Part shown: positions 24,750 to 34,900 of the stretch, piece by piece | Numbering within the stretch: position 1 is the stretch's first letter | Layout: the number at the start of each line of letters is the position of its first letter | From: Volvox africanus | Lineage: Eukaryota; Chlorophyta; Chlorophyceae; Chlamydomonadales; Volvocaceae | Length of the DNA: 64,000 bases | NCBI GenBank assembly: GCA_030268105.1 | Contig: BSDZ01000004.1 | Location: 1,537,001 to 1,601,000 of the forward strand | Direction: 5' to 3' | Notes under the pieces: model-generated | Told to the model about the DNA's origin: nothing | Databases searched by the model: none | Seen by the model: the letters and a program-made list of their open reading frames with translations, nothing else | Position numbers and translations under genes: made by a program

Positions 24750-24964
24750 TGTTGTAATGAGTGTGTTGGAACAACTATTTCGGTCAGACCTCCGTGCTGT
24801 GCTGAGCTTCGGAATCTTTGTGGTACATTCTGTACTGCAAGGCTACCATATCTGTGTCCAGCGGTCATACGCATCTTTAGCTGTGTAACAGAATGTGCAA
24901 TTAAGGCTCGAGGAACGGCTCAAGAGCGATATTCACCATAGGACACACAGCTCAAATTACGTCA
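24750..24964 (+). repeat. 5' LTR, 215 bp, TG...CA
   Basis: Starts TGTTGTAAT and ends ACGTCA. It differs from the 3' LTR at a handful of positions, mainly near 24759-24761 and 24866-24873, which implies fairly recent insertion or gene conversion. Confidence 0.9.
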
Positions 24965-25167
24965 GGGTTATGAGCCCCGATCGCCTCAGCCTCCACCTGC
25001 TGCTCGACGAGCGAGAGCTTGCCCTCCAGGTCGTCGAGATCCTTGGGCATGGCGATGACGAAGAAGGAGTTATTGAACTGCTTATAAGTAGACGCAAGGC
25101 CATTCAGCGCTAGTTCGCATTCGAATCCGACACTGTGTTGCCGCACTCCTTGAGCTCCGCGACGAGA

Positions 25168-25534
25168 TCAAATCAGCAGACGCCCATCGCGCGCATGCAC
25201 TTGGAGAAATCCGGGAAAGGCAGTGGCTTGGTAAGGACATCCACCACCATATCTTGCGACTTGCAGGACTGAAACTTAACCTCTCCACGTGCCGCATGCT
25301 CACGGATGAAGTGGATCAGCACATCGATGTGCTTCGACCTCGCAGTGGTAATCAAATTGCTGACCATCTTCAGTGCCGCCTGGTTCACGTGCTTCTTCAC
25401 CCCTTCACCACCCCTGCTCCACCCGCCAAGAGGAACACATACCCCGGCGTTCTACGACGAGTGTCAACACAACCAGTGGGAAATAGTCCGAGTTGCAGTA
25501 GCCATGGAGTGCTCCCACACTTGATTTCGCCGAG
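25168..25534 (-). repeat. Left arm of the inverted repeat inside the copia element
   Basis: Reverse complement of parts of 25662-26152. It lacks about 150 bp that correspond to roughly 25793-25940 of the right arm. The spacer between the arms is about 130 bp. Confidence 0.85.
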
Positions 25535-25661
25535 TAGGCCCAATATTTCATATTCCGTGGGAGCACTGTCTCACCACATGGCAAAGCCTACCATACAGCA
25601 CTGGCAGGTGGTGAAGGGTATTTTGAGGTATCTCGTTGGTACCAAGAATGTGGGCATCACC

Positions 25662-26152
25662 TACTCGGCGAAATTGAGTGCAGAAGCTCTCCATGGCTAC
25701 TGCAACTCGGACTATTTCCCACTGGTTGTGTTGACACTCGTCGTAGAACGACGGGGTATGTGTTCCTCTTGGCGGGTGGAGCAGTGAGCTGGGCAAGCCA
25801 TCTGCAGGCAATGGTCGCCACTTCGTCTGCTGAGGTGGAGTACATGTTAAGCAGAGCCGTGACTAAGGAGGTGCTTTGGTTTCACCACCTGGTGTGAGAT
25901 CTGATGCTGCACGTTCTGTGTGTGCTGATCCGGTGTGACAACCAGGCGGCACTGAAGATGGTCAGCAATTTGATTACCACTGCGAGGTCGAAGCACATCG
26001 ATGTGCTGATCCACTTCATCCGTGAGCATGCGGCACGTGGAGAGGTTAAGTTTCAGTCCTGCAAGTCGCAAGATATGGTGGCGGATGTCCTTACCAAGCC
26101 ACTGCCTTTCCCGGATTTCTCCAAGTGCGTGATGGGCGTCTGCTGATTTGAT
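25662..26152 (+). pseudogene. Right arm: copia RNase H fragment in sense orientation
   Basis: The C-terminal RNase H region is readable on the plus strand but is interrupted: frame changes near 25720-25760 and an in-frame stop near 25897. Motifs AVSWASHLQ, TSSAEVEYM, DNQAALKMV and VADVLTKPLP identify the family. Confidence 0.85.
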
Positions 26153-26233
26153 ACAGCGACGGCTCAGGATTGTTTGATATGCCGTCTGGTTCCAGTTTGG
26201 TTCTGGAGCGACCAAGGTCAGACCGTGTGGGAG

Positions 26234-26448
26234 TGTTGTAATTACTGTGTTGGAACAACTATTTCGGTCAGACCTCCGTGCTGTGCTGAGCTTCGGTATC
26301 TTTGTGGTACATTCTGTACTGCAAGGCTACCATATCTGTGTCCAGCGGACACACAGATCTTTAGCTGTGTAACAGAATGTGCAATTAAGGCTCGAGGAAC
26401 GGCTCAAGAGTGATATGCACCATAGGACACACAGCTCAAATTACGTCA
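26234..26448 (+). repeat. 3' LTR, 215 bp, TG...CA
   Basis: Starts TGTTGTAAT and ends ACGTCA. Same length as the 5' LTR and nearly identical to it. Confidence 0.9.
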
Positions 26449-26894
26449 TGACTACTTTCCAGACAGGTAGATAGCCATGTGAGCTAGTACTTGGTGAATT
26501 ACAAGATTCGAGACCGGACAGTACGGCAAGTATTAATGGCTGTTGCTTTATCCCCCTGAAATAAGAGGAATGGACCGGTTGAGTTGATCTTTTCTCTATT
26601 GCAGATTCTGATATATGGATATATATCGGCGACGATGCCGAATTCTGGTGGTGATGGCCCGTTTGACTTAGTCATAGCCTTGAATATTGTAAGCGGGTTA
26701 ACCGAAAGTCAACGGGCTCGAGCAGCACGCATGCTTTCCGGCTGCTGCCCGTCGGCGCTTCAATAAGTGCTTCAAACACAAACTGCGACCACTGAGGACG
26801 TAGAAACGGCGGTTGACAGAGGACGCTGATCTTTTGTTGCTAAATCAAAACCTTAACAGCTTCTAATAAGTCATGAACATAACATTTGTCTCTT
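26449..26894. other. Short intergenic stretch, no gene seen
   Basis: A 60-codon frame at 26584-26766 is present, without motif. The region is presumably upstream sequence of the membrane protein gene. Confidence 0.4.
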
Positions 26895-27212
26895 ATGAAG
26901 TTTGTATGGTTTGCCGTCTTTGTTCGCGCAGTGTTCGATTCAATCACCGTTCGCTGGACGTCCATTTTCTTCAGCGTACTCGGGCTCATCATGTTTTGGT
27001 TTCCCAGGGGTGTCGAACCGTACACGGCGGTTTCGTTTGCTGTATTCCTCGGCATCGTGGCCTTGCGCAACCCTGGGGTGTTGCAGGTCCTTCGACTCTG
27101 GGGACGGCCGGAGTGCACTCCCCAACTGCAACGGAGATTCATGATCATAGTAATACCTTTGCTGGCCTATGCGGCCTCGAAGATGTTTAATCGGCCGTCA
27201 CTTTTGGCCTGA
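26895..27212 (+). CDS. Small multi-pass membrane protein, 105 aa, unspliced
   Basis: The frame opens with MKFVWFAVFVRAV and contains three or four hydrophobic segments: FVWFAVFVRAVF, IFFSVLGLIMFWF, AVSFAVFLGIVAL and RFMIIVIPLLAYAASKMF. Basic residues lie between them and at the C-terminus. It ends 208 nt before a TGTAA. I do not recognise the family. It could be a complete single-exon gene or the terminal exon of a longer one; no upstream exon was convincing. Confidence 0.5.
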   Translation: MKFVWFAVFVRAVFDSITVRWTSIFFSVLGLIMFWFPRGVEPYTAVSFAVFLGIVALRNPGVLQVLRLWGRPECTPQLQRRFMIIVIPLLAYAASKMFNRPSLLA

Positions 27213-27419
27213 CAGGCGGGGGCAAGAGGAATTCAGGTGGTTTCCTGTTATGCAACATGCATGGTTCAATTGTTGCTAGGCAACCTGCCAACTGAAATGC
27301 ATCGTTATTTATGTGTTGAGTCGATTATTGCTTCATTTCATTCGATAGGTTACATCGCGATAGCGGTTATCATGATTTTCATGTCTAATCAGTTGAGCAC
27401 AATCGACAATTACCCAATC

Positions 27420-27424
27420 TGTAA
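27420..27424 (+). terminator. TGTAA poly(A) signal of the small membrane protein gene
   Basis: First TGTAA downstream of the stop at 27212. Confidence 0.45.
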
Positions 27425-28272
27425 GAGGACATCGCAGGCAAATTGTTTTTTCGGATCCTTGGACCGGGCGGAGTTGCGAAGTGTATGGGACATCCACCGA
27501 CCGGGAATGGCAGCAACCATGGTGCCCCATGGGTCTTTTCGCCTTAACATCACTCATAGCCGCAGCCATGAAAGAAATAACTATTTGAAGTGGGACTCGT
27601 AATGGAATCCAATGATTAACGAAATTTGTTCATAAGAAATCATGACAGAATTTGCTCTAGAAAGGAGTTCGCCTAGCTAAGTAAAGAAGCCGCTGCGATC
27701 CGTGTTAATCTTGCACAAATATCTTGCAGAAATAACATACGCACATGGCAAGAGGTGAGATTGAGAGCGTAACAGGTGATCAACATGCATGGATGCATTG
27801 ATTCCTAACCGTCGGGCTTAGTGCCTCCGGCCGCTTCCTTGAATCAGTCCACTTATCATCGTTTAAAATATTCTCACATACATATGGAAATATAATATAT
27901 TGGAACTATAATACTTCAGTTTTGCTAGATCACCCCGTCACGTTATTTGTAGAGCCCCCCGCCATGCAAGGAATTTCGCTTGATCACGTTGGACGCGGGG
28001 GCGTACGGCAGGGCGGGACGGGGAAGATAAGCACAGCTCGTTCGCTTTGCCAGGTGCGACTCTGCCGACGTGATTACTTTGTTTTAAGTAAAGGTTATTA
28101 ACTTTATTCTGGCCCTCGCTCAGAGGATCGACTAGCTGAACGATTTTATTGCATAGCCGTGTGGAGCCCATCCATCCCGCATCCGTTTCTACGTCCCCAC
28201 CACCAAGCAGTCAAGCCTTAAGCCGGAACCTCAGCGCCAGCACCAGAGCTTACCTGGAGAAGCCACGCAAGA
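27425..28272. other. Intergenic, no gene seen
   Basis: Nothing recognisable; AT-rich in its centre. Confidence 0.4.
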
Positions 28273-29460
28273 ATGCTGGGCGCCCTTGGTTCACCGATTC
28301 GGTCCCCAACGGCTTTTCAACGCCAGCTTCGATCCGCGCCAGCCTCGCCGCTGCCCTTGTCCGGTGCCCATCGCGCCGTCGCCAACATCAATGCAGCCAG
28401 CGGCGGCAGCAGCTCCAACGCGCTACCGCAGGCGCTTGACTCGCCCACAACACCCACCCGCGCCGCGCCGCTTTCAACCCCCCTGAGCGGCTTCCAGCCT
28501 TTACACGATGGCACTGCTGCGACGAACTTCCCGCGGCTGCTTCTCGTACCATCTCCCCAGGAATACAGACTGATGCGGCAAGGCTCTGGGCTCCGGAACC
28601 ACGCCCTTCCCGCAGCTAATCCGTTCGTTGCAACGGGCATACCCCTCGTGCCCCTCCCCGTCTTCCCCCCTTTCCCCCTCAGCAGTACCGCCACCTAGGA
28701 ACTCTGCGTCAAGCTTTGGACCGAGAAGGTCCTTCATCCCAACCCGGTGGCGCTTCCGTTGGCGGCGGGAACAGCGGCGGCGGTGAGGACTCCTACCGCA
28801 CGGAGGACTCCGCCGTTGCTGCCACCGCTGCTTTCGGCCTAAGTGTACGTCCATCTGCACAAAATCCGCACCGCATCCTCACTCAAACGGTGATCACGTG
28901 GGCAGATCACTCCCTAAAGGAAGGCAGCCGCGGATACGCCGTACCAGGTCCCCATACTCGGTTGCGGTGTCACGGTGGTGGTAGTGTGTGTGTGTGTGTG
29001 GGGGGGTAGTCATGTGCGTGTGTGTTTCTGAGCAGGAGTAGCCGTACCAGGTCTCGACTATTCGCCTGCCCCTCTTGGAGTAACGGTTCCGAAAATTAAC
29101 GGTAAGTAACGGCAGTTAAGGATCAGTAACCGTTCGCCAGTGCGTTGATGCCGTTCCTCCTCTCAAGCCGCCATTTGAGAGCATTCTGTGTGGCGGAGGC
29201 AGCGGCTGCAGCGGCGGAGGCGGCAAAAGAGGCAGCGGCGCGGGTAAAAGGTACTGCCGCCGCCGCCGCCAGCGGTCCTGGCGGCGGCGCGGCCAACGGA
29301 GCCTTACGTGCCTCTACGTGCAGTCGTCAGTGGCGGAGGCATTCCGGTCGGTGGCGGACGGGTAGAGATACCACGTCTTGAGGCCAGTACGATTGATACG
29401 GCACTCTTTGCCATGTACGTGGATACGACAGCCGCCAGCAACATTCAGGATCTGGACTAG
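28273..29460 (+). CDS. Hypothetical Ala/Ser/Pro/Gly-rich protein, about 239 aa, 5 exons
   Basis: Proposed exons: 28273-28545, 28683-28842, 29036-29101, 29182-29243, 29302-29460; 720 nt and all phases match. The best supported are exon 2 (QYRHLGTLRQALDREG), exon 3 (VAVPGLDYSPAPLGVTVPK, donor GGTAAGT) and the last exon (STIDTALFAMYVDTTAASN before the stop). The first exon is low-complexity Ser/Pro/Leu and could start earlier. The acceptors at 29182 and 29302 are weak. No domain is recognised. Confidence 0.45.
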
Positions 29461-29499
29461 GCGTCTTAGAGGATGGGGAAAGCTGACTGCGTGTCGGTG

Positions 29500-30600
29500 T
29501 CAAGGAATTTCATTTACCGTATTGCGGTTGATGAGATGGTTAAGGTGTTTAGTTTGGAAGTTATAGGCTCTGGACACTAATGTCGTACGGATGTCGAGCG
29601 GATTTCGTGCGGATTTCGTGCGGTATATCCGTCGTGGTTTGGTGACAATTAATATGACAATGATTTGCTGTACATCCATACTGAAATTAGAAAGCGTCCG
29701 TACGATCATCCGTGAGTCATTCCTCCGTACGAATCGAAGTACGGCCGATGCCTCCACCAGGCAGCGCACGCGGAGTAGAAAGGTGCCGTCAGCAGCCAGC
29801 CAGAAGCCAGAAGGAGACGCATGACCTAATCCCCTAATGATACCTGTCGTTAATAGTTGATTGTTGATGTTCCTGTACTTCCCGAACACATCACAAAGTT
29901 GTAGCAAACGTGTATTTCTAATGCAGTACTCGTTGTACGCATCACAAAGTTTTGCCAGGCGTTGATGTTTATGCGGTGGTCATTACCCGGTCCGTGGCAC
30001 CGTGGGGAGGGTTCGAGACGACATATGACGGAGCGAGGGTTCACCGTACGGATCTTCTTGTGCGTTGTTGTTCTCGTGGATTACACAAGCCATTACGTGC
30101 GGGGGGTACGGAAGGTACGTCTTACGCTTGACGGTTTGGCAGTTGAATGACAGTTTGTCAGGCGGCAGCAGCAAGGAGCTGTGGCCTCTTGTACCCTCTG
30201 AAGCGACGGACTTGTGCACCGCAAAAGAAGGAGCGGCGGCGCAAAAGAGAAAAAGGGGGGCTCCAGGTCGGACGGGGGAGGTGGTGACCTGGCCGCTGCC
30301 TACGTACGTGGCCGAGCTCCTCTGCACTGCCGTGATGCCGTGTAGGAAGGTGTTGGAATATAAGAGCTGGCCATGAACATCGTCTCCAGAGTCTTTTCGT
30401 TCGTCGGAGAAGATGACGTAGGATTTGGGGTCCAACACTCCTGGAGGGGTATTTGGTTGCTGTGTGAGTACGAGCACGAGGTTGACGGCCGTGAGGGTTG
30501 TGATACACCCGTTGTGCATCCGCCGTGCTACCGCCGGTTCACCAGCCCGGAAGGATTGGAGACGGGACGTAGGTGGGGACAAGGGTGAATAGGACTGGGC
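29500..30600 (-). other. Unresolved segment with two long minus-strand ORFs
   Basis: Minus-strand frames of 199 codons (29983-30582) and 135 codons (29500-29907) are open, unusually long for this part of the window. No domain, signal peptide or coherent splice pattern is visible. The segment is also rich in CGTACG-type words. It could be a degraded repeat or part of a gene. Confidence 0.25.
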
Positions 30601-31740
30601 TGTAGTCGTGCCTTCCCGCGGGCGAGCGGGTCGTCAATAAACAAGGCCTATCGTAAGCCTAAGGTGCAATCCGTTTTATCGCGCCAACATCGCGCCGTAT
30701 CTGAATTCACTTTTTAATTTTCGGAATTTTAAGTCGGAAAACATGATGTCTAGAAAGCAAACAAGGGTAAAGGCTTTCCGATTTTGATGAGTTGTTGTCA
30801 GCGGAGCGCATTTTACCGCTCGCGCCTCTATCTTTTTCTGCAGAGGAGAGGTCCAAAATGACGATGAAAACTTACATTCGCCGCAGATATGGCTCTGTGT
30901 GACAGGCATCAATGACATCAGTGTGTGCGTGAGTGCCCGCTCCTTTTAACAAAACCGACCTTCAATTTTAAGCTCAAAACCTCACTGTGCAGTTTGTGCA
31001 ACTTAACGGTTCAGAAAGGCAATACTTTATTAACCATTTATATTATAGCTTTGCAACTGACCCGTGGGTCTTTTCATCAACCTTCATAAAGATCTGCTGC
31101 CTTTTCTTTATTTTCCGCCATTATTACAACATCGTAATCTTTTCCGGTAATTACAACCAATCAATCGTGCCGCTATAGTCGTTAGCAGCCAGATAGGCGA
31201 AGGGAGCTTTTGACGGACGTTATGCGGCTAGCCTTGGATGCGGCTGTCCATATAGCGCCGTAGCCGGGCCCCCAAAACTCCGGCTTTGGACATCACCACC
31301 ACCGCCACCTCTCTCCGACACCTCATCAACGGATCAAGGTACCACCGGGAAAGGAGGTCCTTCACCAACAAACAATTAATCATTATGATGTGAGTAGGAG
31401 CAGTGAAAAGTAAGAATTTGATGCGCGATGGTTATGGTGGTGATGATAATGATTTTCATGTTTGAAGCGCTTTTTATGACGACCGATCACAACATGATTC
31501 TTTTCTTTCTTCAGAGCTTTGGACATGCAATATACACATGCCCGTAGTTAGTGGGGCAACAATTGAGAACAACAACAACAACAAATAAATTTGTCTTGTC
31601 TTACAAAAACTGCATTCTGCGAAGGTCTCAAAGCAAGCTGCTGCTGTTATAGACAGGTAAGCTGCCCCCTCCAGCCCCCTCCAGCCCCCTCCAGCCCCCT
31701 CCAGCCCCCTCCCGCCAAACAACCTCTGTCCTTATCCAGG
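30601..31740. other. Intergenic; possible 5' region of the next gene
   Basis: AT-rich in 30660-31190 with no recognised gene. A stretch ending at 31656 before a GTAAGC donor could be a 5' exon of the following gene, but no start codon was found in it. Confidence 0.3.
31664..31713. repeat. Five copies of a 10-bp unit GCCCCCTCCA
   Basis: Tandem pyrimidine-rich minisatellite, probably in the first intron of the gene ending at 37268. Confidence 0.9.
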
Positions 31741-31869
31741 GTAGCCTCCTCAGCACACAGCGCTCATCCTTACAGGCGACAAAACACGACTTAGAGAAGT
31801 CTATTGCAGGGAAGCCTATACGCATGTTTGCAAGTGATAATCCACGACGAGCCCGTACACACACATACA

Positions 31870-31904
<35 letters not shown>

Positions 31905-34900
31905 CTGAGTCCCAGATGTCTTTGGACTTTTGAAGACGCGATGGCTTAATTAATACCTCAACCGTCCTCAGCACCCCAGAGGCGGGGAAGCTTTCTCTCA
32001 GCACTCCGCCGTACTGATCGGAAGGGGGCTGGTAATCCGCTCCCCAACCGGTCTGCCCAGGGCTGCCTCGGCGCTCGCTTCCACCATGCTCAAGGGAGGG
32101 GAGTCCCAGGGTATGCGCCACGTCACGAGGCAAGGATCATCCAGCCTGCTGCCCGTTGATTCCCTAGGAGGTACGGCATAAAGGCGAGATCTTTGTGTAT
32201 TGTGTATGTGTCTGTATGTGTGTATGTGGTTTTGCTGGCCCGAGTGAGAGCTGGCTCCTTTAAAGGGTTGGGTTTCGGAGGTACAACCTAATTGGCCGTG
32301 AAATGCTGTTGAATGCTGTTGTCGCCTCCCCCTCCTCCCCCTCCTCCCCCTCCTCCCCCTCCTCCCCCTCCTCCCCCTCCTATCACAAACACACATGCAC
32401 CTCCCCAACCTCCGTGCAGCAGCAGCAGCAGCAGCCTCCCTGCCCGCCTCCCCCGCGCGGGTCCGGCGGCGCTGGGAGCTGTTCCACCGCTGCTGTGACG
32501 CCGTCTTGTTGGTGAGGTGGCTGCGGAGGTCTGGGAGACCTTGCACTCCCCGTTTACGTTAAACTTATTTTAGCACCTGTTTTTTACCTTCTACTTTCTT
32601 CTTAAAGCTTCAATGGGCACAGACAATGGGATGACGTAAGCCCTGGTTGAAACGTTTACAGTGAGGGGCTCTGTGGATTGGAGGCGCTGCGTTGAGGGAG
32701 GGAGGGAGGCAGGGAGGAGGAGGGAGGGAGGGAGGGGGGAGGGGAGATGGAAAGAGCCAATGGGTAGCAGTAGTAAGGGGTCAGTCGGTCCGGCATCTGT
32801 AGTACAGTTAGTAAGCTTAGCGCCGTCCCACCTGCAGCCTGACTTCTGCAGGTGTCCACCCCCCAGCCCCCGGCCCACACAGACTGCTGAAATCGATGTT
32901 GGTACGGCATCCCTTGGCCGGCATGGCTCCGGAACCAACTGATTGTCGCTCCAGTGAGCGGAAGAAGGCGGAAGTGAAAGGCGGCATCCGCCGAAGCCGC
33001 GGGGGGTTCTCCCTCCCCTCTCCCCTTCATTACTACTTTCTGACCATTCCTTCGCTCGTTCCTCGTTTTCGGCAAAACTCAGCGTCACAGCTTCCCCGGA
33101 TGCATGGCTTCTTAGTCATGCTTTAACTGCCGTGGACCCATCCTATCGTGTCTTCTTTTTCATTGCGCCCACTCTTCTCCTTCTCCCTCTCGCATGTGCA
33201 CGCCCTTCCCCTCTTTGGCTGCTTCCGCCGCCGCTGTCCCCCCCCCCAAAGGTGAGTGGGGTCACATGAGACTGTGCTTCGTTTGGTTTGGTTGGCGTGC
33301 GTGCGGTCTTCGGGGTAGCCCAGGCTGGTTTGGTGGGTTGGTCGATGGGGTGAGGGCGCTTTGTTTTTCCAAAAAAGGAGGAACGGGAGGTCCACGCGCA
33401 TGACAGCACCAGCGGTTAGCTATCAGATTCCGACGCTCCTGCTTCAATGAACCAAACAAAGTTATTACGCGGTGCCTTTCGCCGCCACCAGCAGCAGCAG
33501 CAGCAGCTAGGAGGCCAATAGTGAACTTTATTACGGATTCTATTGCCGTATTTCCTGCTGCTATTTCCGGTGGCCTTGGCGGCTACCTGGTTAACGTTCC
33601 AACGTTTTCACCACCTCTACCTTTTTGGAGGGAGCTCCACGTCGTCCTCTTTCGTCCATCGCGGCTAGTCATGCTTGACAGCAGCATCTACAGCGGTACT
33701 ATGCCTCGTGTATTCGACTTCTCCTCCCCCCTTCTCGCCCTCTCCCCCCTTCTCCCCCCCTTCCCCCCCCCCTTCTCCCCCCTCTCCCCCGTCCCACTAT
33801 GGCTTGATTTGCTTACCGCGTTACTCGCTCTCTCAGGCTCTAGGACTGTGGCTGGCGGCGAGCTCCCTGCTGACATTGATTGGACCTGAGAAGTGGCATG
33901 GCGCGGTGCGTGCCGTCCGTCCGTCCGTCCGTCTGCCTGTCCGTCCTGCCACCCCGCTTCCACGTGTTTTGCTGCGTTCTCGCGCTGGTGACGTACATTT
34001 TCCTGATCCACCTGCAGCTGTTGGGTTTCGGAGTTACGCTTCTGGGTGCGCTGGGGCTGGCGGCGGCGGGGCGGGAGAGGCTGCCCATGCGGACCTTCAT
34101 GTTAGTGGGGCTAGGGTTCTCCGTCCTTTCCACGCTGGCGCTCATGCAGCAGGTGGGGGAGGGGGAGGGGGAGGGGCAGGGGGAGGGGCAGGGGAAGGCG
34201 TGTGGTGGTCAGGACTAAACCCGTCCGCTGACCCGGAGTATCGGAAAGAGTGAGGGACAGGGGGTCGGGGCTCCGAAACCTAGACCCTTAGGCATCGCTT
34301 TGGCGGAAGTATGATGGACGGTGTTCTACCAACCTAACCTCCCAAAACTCCAACAAATCCTTTAAACCCTTAAATAAAACCCTTAAATCCTAGAATCTTA
34401 AAAACTTAAAACCCATAATTGGGTCGTGTCGAGTTCGTTATCGAGGCGGATCAGGAGTTCGTTATTTTCTTCAGGTTTTGAAACTGCAGTTTCTTAAAGC
34501 GCCATGTGTCGTACCATGGTGTGGTTTGTACCGCGGCGATGCACAGGTGAGCCGCGACATCGAGACACACTGTGCATTGGCGGAGGCCCTCACCCGTGTA
34601 CGGCACTTGGAGGACCGTATCGTACAAATGCGTCACGATGAACTCATCACGCAGGTGTGGTGTGGCTCAGGGTTTGGGTTTGAGTGACGGGGGGAAGGGA
34701 GGGATGTTGGGGAAGGGGGGATGGAAACGTACATTTTGTAAAAGTGTAACCGCAAAACAGATTTCGAAATTCATCGAAACATCCATTGCTGATTGATACA
34801 GTGTGTGCGCATTTGCGGATGTGTCTTCCCCTCCTCTTTCCGTAACTATGCCTTCCCTCCCCCTCCCCCCAACCCAACACCCAACCATTGGGAATCCGGT

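Larger units (their letters stand above)
24750..26448 (+). mobile_element. Defective copia-type LTR retrotransposon with fold-back interior
   Basis: Two 215-bp LTRs bound a 1,269-bp interior, far shorter than a complete copia element. The sequence after the first LTR (GGGTTATGAGCCC) resembles an initiator-Met primer-binding site, and a purine-rich run (GTGTGGGAG) precedes the second LTR; both support plus orientation. Plus-strand reading near the 3' LTR gives copia RNase H hallmarks (CDNQAALKMV, SKHIDV, DMVADVLTKPLP), with the end of the reverse transcriptase region upstream at about 25560-25680. The left half of the interior reads as RNase H and gag-like (LVEQQVEAEA) on the minus strand, so it is inverted. 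No intact polyprotein remains. Flanking 5-mers TGATT and TGACT look like an imperfect target-site duplication. Confidence 0.88.

Noticed and set aside
32851..32898. Additional exon in the membrane/coiled-coil gene
   Set aside because: In the required phase it hits a stop; joining 32511 to 33837 directly is in phase and gives a continuous hydrophobic segment.
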